A DNA stretch of 29,547 bases from JAZDKP01 sp043802925 (GTDB taxonomy: Bacteria; Fibrobacterota; OXYB2-FULL-49-7; JAEUSG01): assembly GCA_043802925.1 (NCBI GenBank), contig JAZDKP010000168.1:1-29547 (forward strand), read 5' to 3'. The translations under genes and the position numbers were made by a program. Position 1 is the first letter of the stretch. Each line of letters begins with the position of its first letter. Of the stretch, positions 9,441 through 16,580 are shown piece after piece. Below the pieces are notes generated by a model. The model saw nothing but the letters and a program-made list of their open reading frames with translations, was not told the origin of the DNA and did no database searches.

Positions 9441-11645
9441 CTAAGCACAGTCCGGATGGGCCGGTAAATAGACATGGACCACAGTGCCTTTCTGCAGTTC
9501 GGACTCCACCTCAACGCCCCCCCCGTGCTTTTTAACAATGGTCTGGACAACCGTAAGCCCGAGTCCGGTCCCCTTCTTTTTAGTCGTGAAGAAGGGATCG
9601 AAAATCCGCGAAATCTGTTCGGGTGGGATGCCGCTGCCCGTGTCCGCAATGGTCAGCTTTACATAAGCACCGGCCGGCAGCGACACGGGCAGGGGCCCGT
9701 GCGCGGGCAGGTTGCGTGCGCGGACCGTGATACAGCCACCCTCGGGCATGGCCTGCTGGGCATTGATGACCAGGTTATCGATGACCTGGAGGATCTGACT
9801 TTCGTCCACCTCGCAGGGCCAAAGCGCATCCGGCACTTCCAGGGCGCATTCGTGGCGCATACCGCTCATGACGAACTGAACCCCGTCGCGGATGAGCGGG
9901 GAAAGGGCCATGACTTGCCGCACCGGCGCGCCGCCCTTGGTAAAGGTCAGAAGCTGCCGGGTGAGGCCGCAGGCGCGGCCGTAAACCGAGAAGCCCTTGC
10001 CAAGCAGGGTCACGCACTTTTCGCACTCCCCGTTGGACGCGGCCTGGCGCGCAAGCTCCATATACCCGAAAATGCCGCCCAACAGGTTGTTGAAGTCATG
10101 GGCGATTCCGCCGGCCAAAAGACCGAGGGACTCGAGCCGTTCGGCCTTCAGCAGTCCCTCCTCAAGCCGGACCTGCTCCGTGATATCGCGAAAGGCAAGC
10201 ACCTGGCCGAATGTCCGGCCTTCCGCGGTCCGGATGGGGGCCGTGTTGTCCGCAATCAGCCGCGCTTCGCCGCGCCGGCCCACGAGCGTTGTCCGGATTC
10301 CCTGGATCCCGGGAATGTCGCCTTTCCGGAGGGTTTGATAAACCTCGGAGAGCAGCCAGCCCAGGGCCTCCCCCTCCTGCCAGCCGGTCAGGGCCTCGGC
10401 CACAAAATTCATGAGGATGATTCTGTTGTTCTCATCCGTGACAATGACTCCTTCGGCAATACTGTGCAGGGTAATCTGGAGACGCTCCTTTTCCTCGGCC
10501 AAGGCCTCGTGGAAGCGCCGTTCACCGTCCCGAAGCCGGGTTTCGGCCAGATGCCGTTTCTGGAGATTATAATGATAAACACCAATGCCCACGAGAATGA
10601 GCAGGATGGCCACAAGCAGGGCTGTGATAATGGCGCGGTATTTCTCGTGGATGGGCAACGGTGCGTTCAGGACAATACTGCCTCGCGGCAGGCCGCGTTC
10701 AGGAATACCGTAACGTTCCAACGCATTATGGTCAAACATATACCGGTTCGGCCCCTTTTGCATCACCGGGATGTTTGAGACCGGGGTCCCGTCCAGAATG
10801 CGTAACGCCATGCCTGCGGCCGCTGCGCCCTGATAGAACCCGCTCACCACGAAACCGCCCGTGGCGCCAAGGAGCACCCGGGAGTCATTGACCGCAAAGA
10901 CGGGCACCGGGCTCGCCTCCACGATACGGCGCATGCTCTCCTGGAACGAATAGTTGCGGTCCCTGGACTTGAAACTGGAAAGGTAAAGTACGGCGCAGGA
11001 GTCTGGCAGCGTCTGTAGCGTGTCCCGGAGTTCATCGAGTGTCATGGCGGAAAAGGGAAGGGGCCGGAACCGGAGGCCGGGACCCACGCGTGCCTCCACG
11101 GCCCGGAGCTGCCCCTCGTGGGCGAGTCCGGTGAGTGAACTGTCGTTGACGATGACGAGTGTGCGCGCGCGTGGCCAGAGCCGCGGCACAAGCGCGATGG
11201 TGGCGGCGTAGTCCGCATTCTCAGCCACGCCGGTCATGTCAGGGTGGCCGGCAAGGAGGGAATCGTTAAAATCGTTGATGCCGCAAAAGACCACAGGCGT
11301 CCCGGGAAAAAGCCCGTCCCGGAACCGGCGCAAAAAATTGAAGGCATTGTTGTCGGCCGCCAGGATCGCGTCAAAACGGACGCGGCCGTACTTGTAAGCG
11401 TAAAGCCGTTGCAGGTTCTCGAGCTGGAGGCTGTCCTCCAGGTATTTGGCGTCCATGTATTCGAGGTGCGTTTCGACCTCAGGCCGTGTCTTCAGCACCG
11501 AATCAATGCCCTGCATTTCAAGGTCGGACCAGAGGTAACCGGGGTTATAGGAATTGAGGATAAGGACCCGTTTAGGAGACGCGGAGAAAGAGGCCGCAAC
11601 CAGCAGAAAAAGCAGCATCCACACCGGAAGCGCAGCGCGTCTCAT
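9441..11645 (-). CDS. Membrane sensor histidine kinase with periplasmic ABC-substrate-binding-like sensor and PAS domain
   Basis: The 734-residue product has a signal anchor (LLFLLVAASFSASP), then a periplasmic region to about residue 335. That region begins KRVLILNSYNPGYLWSDLEMQGI and resembles the ABC_sub_bind/periplasmic binding fold. A transmembrane helix follows at about 342-360 (AIITALLVAILLILVGIGVY), then a short coiled coil, a PAS domain at about 385-480 (IAEGVIVTDENNRIILMNF) and its PAC segment. The dimerisation box near 512 has the phospho-accepting His in GGIAHDFNNLLGG. The ATPase domain covers about 620-728 (N box DNLVINAQQAM, DTGSGIPPE, FFTTKKKGTGLGLTVV). It should sense a periplasmic ligand and phosphorylate a response regulator not visible next door. 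The ATG overlaps the PHP gene's stop as ATGA, so the two are translationally coupled. Confidence 0.93.
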   Translation of the reverse strand: MRRAALPVWMLLFLLVAASFSASPKRVLILNSYNPGYLWSDLEMQGIDSVLKTRPEVETHLEYMDAKYLEDSLQLENLQRLYAYKYGRVRFDAILAADNNAFNFLRRFRDGLFPGTPVVFCGINDFNDSLLAGHPDMTGVAENADYAATIALVPRLWPRARTLVIVNDSSLTGLAHEGQLRAVEARVGPGLRFRPLPFSAMTLDELRDTLQTLPDSCAVLYLSSFKSRDRNYSFQESMRRIVEASPVPVFAVNDSRVLLGATGGFVVSGFYQGAAAAGMALRILDGTPVSNIPVMQKGPNRYMFDHNALERYGIPERGLPRGSIVLNAPLPIHEKYRAIITALLVAILLILVGIGVYHYNLQKRHLAETRLRDGERRFHEALAEEKERLQITLHSIAEGVIVTDENNRIILMNFVAEALTGWQEGEALGWLLSEVYQTLRKGDIPGIQGIRTTLVGRRGEARLIADNTAPIRTAEGRTFGQVLAFRDITEQVRLEEGLLKAERLESLGLLAGGIAHDFNNLLGGIFGYMELARQAASNGECEKCVTLLGKGFSVYGRACGLTRQLLTFTKGGAPVRQVMALSPLIRDGVQFVMSGMRHECALEVPDALWPCEVDESQILQVIDNLVINAQQAMPEGGCITVRARNLPAHGPLPVSLPAGAYVKLTIADTGSGIPPEQISRIFDPFFTTKKKGTGLGLTVVQTIVKKHGGGVEVESELQKGTVVHVYLPAHPDCA

Positions 11646-12355
11646 CTCTTTTTCCGCTCCTTCCGGCGTTCAACGTAATCGAAAGCCGCCTGCGCGCTGC
11701 AATTGACAATGCGTTCTTCGGGAAACGCATGTTTGACAAGAAGCGGACGGATATCCGCATCATTCCCGATTTCATGAAGCACATGCGCATCTGAAGAGAG
11801 CACGGTGTCGCATCCGGCGCGTTTGCAGGCGAGGATGAGCGCCTCGGTTTCGTTGTCGTCCACGCGCTTCATGTGCACCTTAGAATTGTTCAGCTCCAGC
11901 GCCACACCGAGCCGTTTTGCAGCCGCTGCAAGCGCATCATAATTCACAGGAAAGTGGCGGCTATTGGGATGGGTGACAATATCCACAAAGGGGTTTTTCT
12001 CCAGCGTGCGGATGAGCAGGTCAGTATAGGCCGTGCACCCAAGCCCAACGGGAACGTTGTCGTGAAAACCAAGCAGCACCAGGTCCATGAAGCCGAGAAA
12101 ATGGAGGGGGCAGTCGGTCGTCCCATTGTCGGGATGGAGGTTGCATTCCATCCCCTTCAGCAGCCGGATGCCGGGAACCGGATCATGCAGCCGTTCAAAA
12201 AAGACCGAATTAGCGCTGCCGCCCAGAAAGGGACCGTGGTCTGTAATGGCCAGCCCGGCCATGCCGCGCTCCTGCGCCGCGGAGAGCATTTCCACCACGG
12301 TATGCACCCCGCAGGTACTGAACAGGGAGTGGGCGTGGAAATCGACGTCGATCAT
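11642..12355 (-). CDS. PHP-domain phosphatase, YcdX-like
   Basis: The 237-residue product is of normal length for the YcdX branch of the PHP superfamily, trinuclear-metal phosphoesterases. Metal-ligand motifs are visible in order: DFHAHSLFS near residue 4, ITDHGPF near 38, KGMECNLH near 69, LGFHDN near 97, THPNSRHF near 130, LELNNSK and SSDAHVLHEIG. The substrate cannot be told from sequence. The gene precedes the histidine kinase with a 4-base ATGA overlap, so both are made from one message. Pairing a PHP phosphatase with a sensor kinase is not a standard module, and whether the enzyme acts in signalling is unknown. The alternative is a generic phosphoesterase of the HisK/YcdX type. Confidence 0.88.
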   Translation of the reverse strand: MIDVDFHAHSLFSTCGVHTVVEMLSAAQERGMAGLAITDHGPFLGGSANSVFFERLHDPVPGIRLLKGMECNLHPDNGTTDCPLHFLGFMDLVLLGFHDNVPVGLGCTAYTDLLIRTLEKNPFVDIVTHPNSRHFPVNYDALAAAAKRLGVALELNNSKVHMKRVDDNETEALILACKRAGCDTVLSSDAHVLHEIGNDADIRPLLVKHAFPEERIVNCSAQAAFDYVERRKERKKR

Positions 12356-12418
12356 GTGTAAAAATTAAATGACCACTGGCGCCCAGTCAAATAAAAAAAA
12401 CGCACCCCTGAATTGTAT

Positions 12419-12576
12419 CTCACTACTCCCAGTTTCTAATTCACGCCTTGGAAAACTAAGCCTCGCAGTGCGAGAAAAGATTTCCACCAGTTCGGGTGGG
12501 CCTTTCCACTGAACAGACATGAAATGTTTTAGAGTACTGCGAGGCTTAGTTTGACAAAAACTGGGGAGCCGTGAGG
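12419..12576. mobile_element. 158-bp MITE-like element with 8-bp target duplication
   Basis: The direct repeat AATTGTAT at 12411-12418 and 12577-12584 flanks a segment with inverted ends. The left end is CTCACTACTCCCAGTTT; the right end, read inward, is CTCACGGCTCCCCAGTTT. Inside, AAACTAAGCCTCGCAGT at 12453-12469 is perfectly inverted at 12536-12552. There is no coding capacity. An 8-base duplication is typical of several IS families (for example ISL3, IS1595, IS66), so the parent is not assigned. It sits just downstream of the PIN toxin gene. Confidence 0.8.
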
Positions 12577-12597
12577 AATTGTATTTTAAAAGAGCCC

Positions 12598-13008
12598 CTA
12601 CAACAATGGAATAAACCCGGCAGATTTGAAATGACTGTCTTTGGTCAACGCTTCCTTGATGTTCAATTCCTTCATGAGCGTAAAACTGAAACAATCCGTA
12701 AAAGACCATGGATGGTCGGCATGTTTCAAATAAAATTCTTTCGTCCTGGCAAATCGTTCCGGCTCCATCCATTCCATTCGACACACCGTGGACGTTGATA
12801 TCATTTCCAGAAGCACTTTTCCCATTCGTGACAATCCCCGCGCTTGCAGCAAGGTAACGGATTCATCGATAATGTAATCCGTTGTCACAAACCGGTGTTT
12901 TCCATCGGATCGTTTCTTCAATATATTTACCGCCCTGGCATGCGCATCATCATTTGAGGCTAAGAGCGCATAAAAGCCACTGGTATCCACAAAAGCTTCA
13001 TGCGCCAT
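12598..13008 (-). CDS. PIN-domain toxin, VapC-like ribonuclease
   Basis: The 136-residue product has the PIN-fold acidic residues in the usual order: Asp8 in VDTSGFYALL, Glu in DYIIDESVTLL, Asp in SFTDCFSFTLM and Asp in ALTKDSHFKSAGF. PIN toxins cleave RNA, commonly tRNA or rRNA, in a magnesium-dependent way when freed from their antitoxin. It overlaps the upstream antitoxin gene by 11 bases, as expected for a co-translated toxin-antitoxin pair. The terminal SAGFIPLL is typical of this subgroup. The cellular target is not predictable here. Confidence 0.88.
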   Translation of the reverse strand: MAHEAFVDTSGFYALLASNDDAHARAVNILKKRSDGKHRFVTTDYIIDESVTLLQARGLSRMGKVLLEMISTSTVCRMEWMEPERFARTKEFYLKHADHPWSFTDCFSFTLMKELNIKEALTKDSHFKSAGFIPLL

Positions 13009-13237
13009 AAATCAGCCGGTCCATTTCATGATTGCTTAAATTTCCACCGTTTTTTTCCGCCTTTTCGGACAAGTGATAAAAGGGATCATCGGCGGCAGAA
13101 TTCACGGCCTCACGGATAGGTTCGAGCCGGAGGACCGGTTTCCCCCGATAGGTCATAACCATCCGGAGCCCTTGCCTGGCCCAATTGACCACCTGTTCCG
13201 AGTTTTTCCTGAATTCGAGCATGGTAATGGTTTTCAT
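12998..13237 (-). CDS. Phd/YefM-type antitoxin for the PIN toxin
   Basis: The 79-residue product begins MKTITMLEFRKNSEQVVNWARQG and continues MVMTYRGKPVLRLEPI, the N-terminal DNA-binding fold of Phd/YefM antitoxins. A polar C-terminal tail that should wrap the toxin follows. I chose the ATG at 13237 over an upstream in-frame start at 13279 for two reasons. GGAG lies 6 bases before it, and the palindrome at 13262-13280 would otherwise fall inside the coding region. It neutralises the PIN protein and should repress its own promoter. Confidence 0.87.
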   Translation of the reverse strand: MKTITMLEFRKNSEQVVNWARQGLRMVMTYRGKPVLRLEPIREAVNSAADDPFYHLSEKAEKNGGNLSNHEMDRLIYGA

Positions 13238-13261
13238 GTCAATCTCCGGACACACGTCTTT

Positions 13262-13280
13262 GTTGAACTTGATGTTCAAC
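13262..13280. promoter_or_regulatory. Palindromic operator of the Phd/PIN operon
   Basis: GTTGAAC-TTGAT-GTTCAAC is a perfect 7-5-7 inverted repeat 25 bases upstream of the antitoxin ATG. A TTGACA box on the minus strand (13305-13300) and a TATATT/TTAAAG stretch lie just upstream of it, although the spacing is not ideal. Phd-type antitoxins autoregulate by binding such palindromes, so this is the likely operator. Confidence 0.65.
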
Positions 13281-13333
13281 TTTAATATAAGTAATAATTT
13301 GTCAAAAACATATCTTTTTTACACGATGGCAAA

Positions 13334-15010
13334 TCACATCCTGAACAGTTCCCCCATCTTCTTTCCAAGGATTTTCCCCGCAGCCATAAGGCTTGCGCCC
13401 AGCAACACCATGGCAAACACCCCGAGCGCCGAGGCCACGGGAAAACCCTCCTGCACCCGGTTGGACAGCGCAAAAATGGCCTTGGTGAGCGGATAAGCCC
13501 CCTCCTTCATGGCAAGGATGAGGCTGTCGCTTACCTCCAGCATGGCAAAGGAGAAGACGAGGATGCCGCCCGCAATGAGGCTGGAGGAAAGCAGCGGGCC
13601 CGTGATGCGCGTCAGCGTGCGGAAAGGGGACGCGCCGAGGTTAAAGGCCGCCTCCTCCATGGAGGGATGGATCTGCCGGAGCCCTGCGTCCACGGAACGC
13701 ACCATGAAAGGCAGGCGCCGCACCGAATAGGCGGCGATGAGCAGGGGAAAGGGGTTCTGCCGCGGGTCAAGCCAGGTACCGGCATAGGCGCCCACGTATC
13801 CGAAAGCGAGGATGAGGCCGGGCAACGCAAGCGGCAGCATGATGGAGAAATCGAGCAGTCCCCGGCCGGCAAAACGAAAGCGGGCCACGGCATAGGCCGC
13901 ACAGAGCCCCAAACCGAGGTCGAGGAGCGTGGTGACGGACGAGAGGAAGAGGCTGTTGCGCACACTTAAGACCGCCAGCGGGTGGGTTGCCGCAGTCCGG
14001 AAAAAATCCAGCGTGAAGCGCTCAGGCAGCGCGGTCATGAACCAGCGTTCGGCCACTGCGGAAAAGACCACCATCAGGTGGGGAATGACCGATATGAAAC
14101 CCACGCCAAGAAAGAGCGCAAGCACCGCAAGGCGAAGCCGTTGCGGGAGGCGGGGCCGTTCCGTACCACGCATGGCCTTGCTGGCCATGGACGTCTCGCG
14201 CGACATGAAAAAAGCCCGGGAGCCGAAATAGACAAGTGCCACCCAGGCCAGCATAAAGACCACGAGCGCGTAGCCCATGGGGTTTTCGTTGATGTCGCTG
14301 AGCATGCTGAAAATCTGGTAGGCGGCCACGTTCCGGTATTCGAGGATGAGCGGGGTGCCAAGGTCGGTCACGGACCAGACAAAAACGATGGCGCAACCCG
14401 CAAACACCCCGGGCGCGGCAAGTGGCAGCAGGATGCGCCGGAAAAAAGCCGTCCGTTTGCTGCCGAGGTTCCAGGCCGCCTCCTCAAGCGCGGGATCAAT
14501 GCCCGAAAGCGCGGCCGAAAGGTTCAGGTAGACAATGGGAAAGAGGTGCAGAACCTCCAGCACCACCACGCCCAGAAAGCCCGATCCCATCCAATCGACC
14601 GGGCTTGAAATAACGCCGATTTTCATGAGAAGGATGTTGAGCGTGCCAAACCGGGAAAGGAACTGGCGCATGCCAATGGCGCCCACAAAGGGAGGCAATA
14701 TCATGGGCAGCATCATCAGACCATGCAGGAACCCCTGCCCCGGTAGTCGGTAACGCGTGGAGAACCAGGCCAGGGGCAGGGCGAGCGCAAGGCTCGCCAG
14801 CGTGACCCCAGTGCCGATGGCAAAGCTGTTCCCCATGGCGGCCATGAGCGCCTTGTTCGCAATGAGGAGTTGGAACAGCGCGAGCGTGGCCCGGTGCTCC
14901 TGGAAAAAACCGCGCTGAAGGATGAACAGCACGGGGTAGTACAGGAAAAAAACAAGCACGGCAGAAACAAGAAGAAGGCCGAAGACCCAGGAGGGGGACG
15001 GTTTTTTCAA
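13334..15010 (-). CDS. ABC importer permease, fused two-domain (FbpB-type)
   Basis: The 558-residue integral membrane protein has about 12 hydrophobic helices and two copies of the binding-protein-dependent permease domain. Each copy carries an EAA loop: EEAAWNLGSKRTAFFRRILLP in the first half and EEAAFNLGASPFRTLTRI in the second. This fused form is typical of ferric-iron permeases (FbpB/AfuB) and some phosphonate or polyamine-like importers. It works with the upstream ATPase and binding protein. The only suitable start is TTG at 15010. The DUF559 stop overlaps it (TTGA), and the sequence just upstream is the end of a REP-like repeat. That repeat end reads AAGGGGGTGA, one mismatch from a full Shine-Dalgarno. 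The original 5' end may have been replaced by the insertion. Confidence 0.9.
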   Translation of the reverse strand: MKKPSPSWVFGLLLVSAVLVFFLYYPVLFILQRGFFQEHRATLALFQLLIANKALMAAMGNSFAIGTGVTLASLALALPLAWFSTRYRLPGQGFLHGLMMLPMILPPFVGAIGMRQFLSRFGTLNILLMKIGVISSPVDWMGSGFLGVVVLEVLHLFPIVYLNLSAALSGIDPALEEAAWNLGSKRTAFFRRILLPLAAPGVFAGCAIVFVWSVTDLGTPLILEYRNVAAYQIFSMLSDINENPMGYALVVFMLAWVALVYFGSRAFFMSRETSMASKAMRGTERPRLPQRLRLAVLALFLGVGFISVIPHLMVVFSAVAERWFMTALPERFTLDFFRTAATHPLAVLSVRNSLFLSSVTTLLDLGLGLCAAYAVARFRFAGRGLLDFSIMLPLALPGLILAFGYVGAYAGTWLDPRQNPFPLLIAAYSVRRLPFMVRSVDAGLRQIHPSMEEAAFNLGASPFRTLTRITGPLLSSSLIAGGILVFSFAMLEVSDSLILAMKEGAYPLTKAIFALSNRVQEGFPVASALGVFAMVLLGASLMAAGKILGKKMGELFRM

Positions 15011-15414
15011 CTCACCCCCTTTCCCCCTCTCTCGCAGAGAGAGGGGGCTGATGACGGGGAGATGGCAGAAACAAGTATACTAAGACGACGAATGACATCG
15101 TCCAGATTGTTTTCAATTTCATCATTCGTAAAGTGGATTATCTGACACCCGTTTTCCATAAGCCATTTATCTTTTTCCCTGTCCTGAGCGACCGTATCAT
15201 CATGAATCGTTCCATCAATTTCAACGATCAACCTGCATTCGTTACAGTAAAAACCTGCAATTGCAGTTCGACTGCCTTTTGGTTCAGTATATTCTATCGG
15301 ATACTGCCTGGAAAATTTCTTCCCCAACAGTTTTCTATTCCTGACCACATTCCAGAACACAGTTTCAGCCTGCGTCTGATTCTTCCGTAGATGTCTTACA
15401 ATCTGTTTAATCAT
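15007..15414 (-). CDS. DUF559-domain endonuclease-like protein
   Basis: The 135-residue product matches the DUF559 family, related to the very-short-patch-repair/PD-(D/E)XK nuclease fold. It shows QTQAETVFWNVVRNRKLLGKKFSRQYPIEY-like features, IAGFYCNECRLIVEIDG (catalytic-type Glu-x-Asp) and KWLMENGCQIIHFTNDEIENNLDDVI. The last ~17 residues (SPSSAPSLCERGGKGVS) are encoded by the flanking repeat. The gene splits the ABC operon between ATPase and permease and is bounded by inverted copies of a GA-rich repeat (15010-15050 and about 15431-15495). The family's biochemical role is not established. Nuclease function is inferred from the fold, and mobility is inferred from the flanks. Confidence 0.85.
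   Translation of the reverse strand: MIKQIVRHLRKNQTQAETVFWNVVRNRKLLGKKFSRQYPIEYTEPKGSRTAIAGFYCNECRLIVEIDGTIHDDTVAQDREKDKWLMENGCQIIHFTNDEIENNLDDVIRRLSILVSAISPSSAPSLCERGGKGVS
15010..15050. repeat. Left GA-rich inverted-repeat flank of the DUF559 unit
   Basis: Read on the plus strand, CTCACCCCC, TTTCCCCC and TCTCTCGC follow one another. These same blocks appear inverted at the right flank (15469-15494). Within this flank, CCCCCTCTCT and AGAGAGGGGG form a hairpin around CGCAG. Unlike the other copies it lacks the central GAGCGNAGTC core. It overlaps the 3' end of the DUF559 gene and forms the ribosome-binding region of the permease gene. Confidence 0.75.
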
Positions 15415-15430
15415 ATGATTTTATTTTCAC

Positions 15431-15495
15431 CCGCCCCCCTCTCTCGATCCCCGAGCGTAGTCGAGGGGCGAGAGAGGGGGGAAAGGGGGGTGAGT
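15431..15495. repeat. Intact REP-like palindrome, right flank of the DUF559 unit
   Basis: The core CCCCGAGCGTAGTCGAGGGG lies between pairing GA/CT-rich arms (CCCCCCTCTCTCGA on the left; GCGAGAGAGGGGGG on the right). A tail (AAAGGGGGGTGAG) follows and runs up to the ATPase gene's stop codon at 15495-15497. This is the undisrupted reference copy for the palindrome split by the MITE at 7190-7309. It is probably transcribed as a hairpin within the operon. Confidence 0.85.
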
Positions 15496-16550
15496 CAGGA
15501 AATGATCCTCACATCTTCTTCCGCGATCCCAAACCCCATCGCCTTCCCCGTTTCCGTGGGCAGGGCCGGGCTCGGGATGAACGCCTGAAACGCCACGCCA
15601 TTGTTCTCCAGATACAGGTGCTCCGCAGCGCCCGCAAAGAGCGCGGCTGTCACACGTCCGTGCAACACATTCGTATTCTGTCCATCAACGATTTTCAGAT
15701 TTTCCGGCCGGAAAAAGCAATGGGCCTTGGTTCCCGGTGCAATTCCCGTGGCGTCCGTCCGGCCGGAAAGCGTCCCCAACGCGGTTTCGACCGTGACAGC
15801 GGCCCCGCGGTCACCACGGACCGTGCCTTCCACCACGTTCGCGTTCCCGAGAAAGCGGCCCAGGCGCACCGTGGCAGGCCGCAGGTACAGTTCGCGGGGG
15901 GTGCCGACCTGCAGAATCCTCCCCTCCTCCATGAACGCGATGCGGTCCGCCATGGAGAGCGCCTCCTCCTGGTCGTGGGTGACGTACACGGAAGTGACGC
16001 GGGTGGCCCGGTGCACATGCATCAACTCCACCCGCATCTCGGCACGGAGCCGGGCGTCAAGATTGGAAAGCGGCTCATCGAGGAGCAGCAACCCGGGTCC
16101 CACCACGAGCGCGCGCGCAAGCGCCACCCGCTGCTGCTGGCCGCCCGACAGCTGGCCGGGCAGTCGTTTTTCAAGACCCGTGAGCCGGACAAGGTCCAGC
16201 GCCTCCCTGACTTTTGCAACGGCTTCAGCGGCCGGCACCTTCCGGTTTTCGAGTCCGAACGCCACGTTCTCCGCAACCGTCATGTGCGGCCAAAGCGCGT
16301 AGCTCTGGAACACAAGCGAGGTATTGCGCGCCTGCGTGGGTTTTTCCGTCACCTCTTCGTTGTTAAAAAACACCCGGCCCGCTTTTGGACGCTCCAGCCC
16401 GGCCAGTATCCGCAGGAGCGTGGTCTTTCCGCAACCCGAAGGCCCAAGCAGAAAGAAAAATTCACCGGACGCGATGTCGAGCGACACCCCTTTCAACACC
16501 TCGGTCGCGCCAAAGGAATGCCGGACATCTTTTATGGAAACAGAGTACAT
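15495..16550 (-). CDS. ABC importer ATPase (FbpC/PotA-type) with TOBE domain
   Basis: The 351-residue ATPase shows Walker A GPSGCGKTT at residues 36-44, the Q loop in SLVFQSYALWPHMTV, the signature LSGGQQQRVALARAL, Walker B LLLLDEPLSNLD and the switch His in VYVTHDQEEALS. Residues from about 240 form a TOBE-like regulatory domain. Length and layout match the iron/polyamine/sulfate importer subfamily. It powers uptake with the downstream fused permease and the upstream binding protein. The gene ends directly on the REP-like repeat. It starts 31 bases after the binding-protein gene, consistent with one operon. Confidence 0.94.
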   Translation of the reverse strand: MYSVSIKDVRHSFGATEVLKGVSLDIASGEFFFLLGPSGCGKTTLLRILAGLERPKAGRVFFNNEEVTEKPTQARNTSLVFQSYALWPHMTVAENVAFGLENRKVPAAEAVAKVREALDLVRLTGLEKRLPGQLSGGQQQRVALARALVVGPGLLLLDEPLSNLDARLRAEMRVELMHVHRATRVTSVYVTHDQEEALSMADRIAFMEEGRILQVGTPRELYLRPATVRLGRFLGNANVVEGTVRGDRGAAVTVETALGTLSGRTDATGIAPGTKAHCFFRPENLKIVDGQNTNVLHGRVTAALFAGAAEHLYLENNGVAFQAFIPSPALPTETGKAMGFGIAEEDVRIIS

Positions 16551-16580
16551 GCGCTTTCTCCTGCGATTACGTTTTTAATT

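Noticed and set aside
9474..10778. 434-codon plus-strand ORF
   Set aside because: It is antisense to the histidine kinase, which shows all kinase motifs. The plus-strand product has no recognisable domain and is a GC-rich shadow.
12365..12784. 139-codon minus-strand ORF
   Set aside because: It overlaps the PIN toxin in a different frame and runs through the 158-bp MITE-like element.
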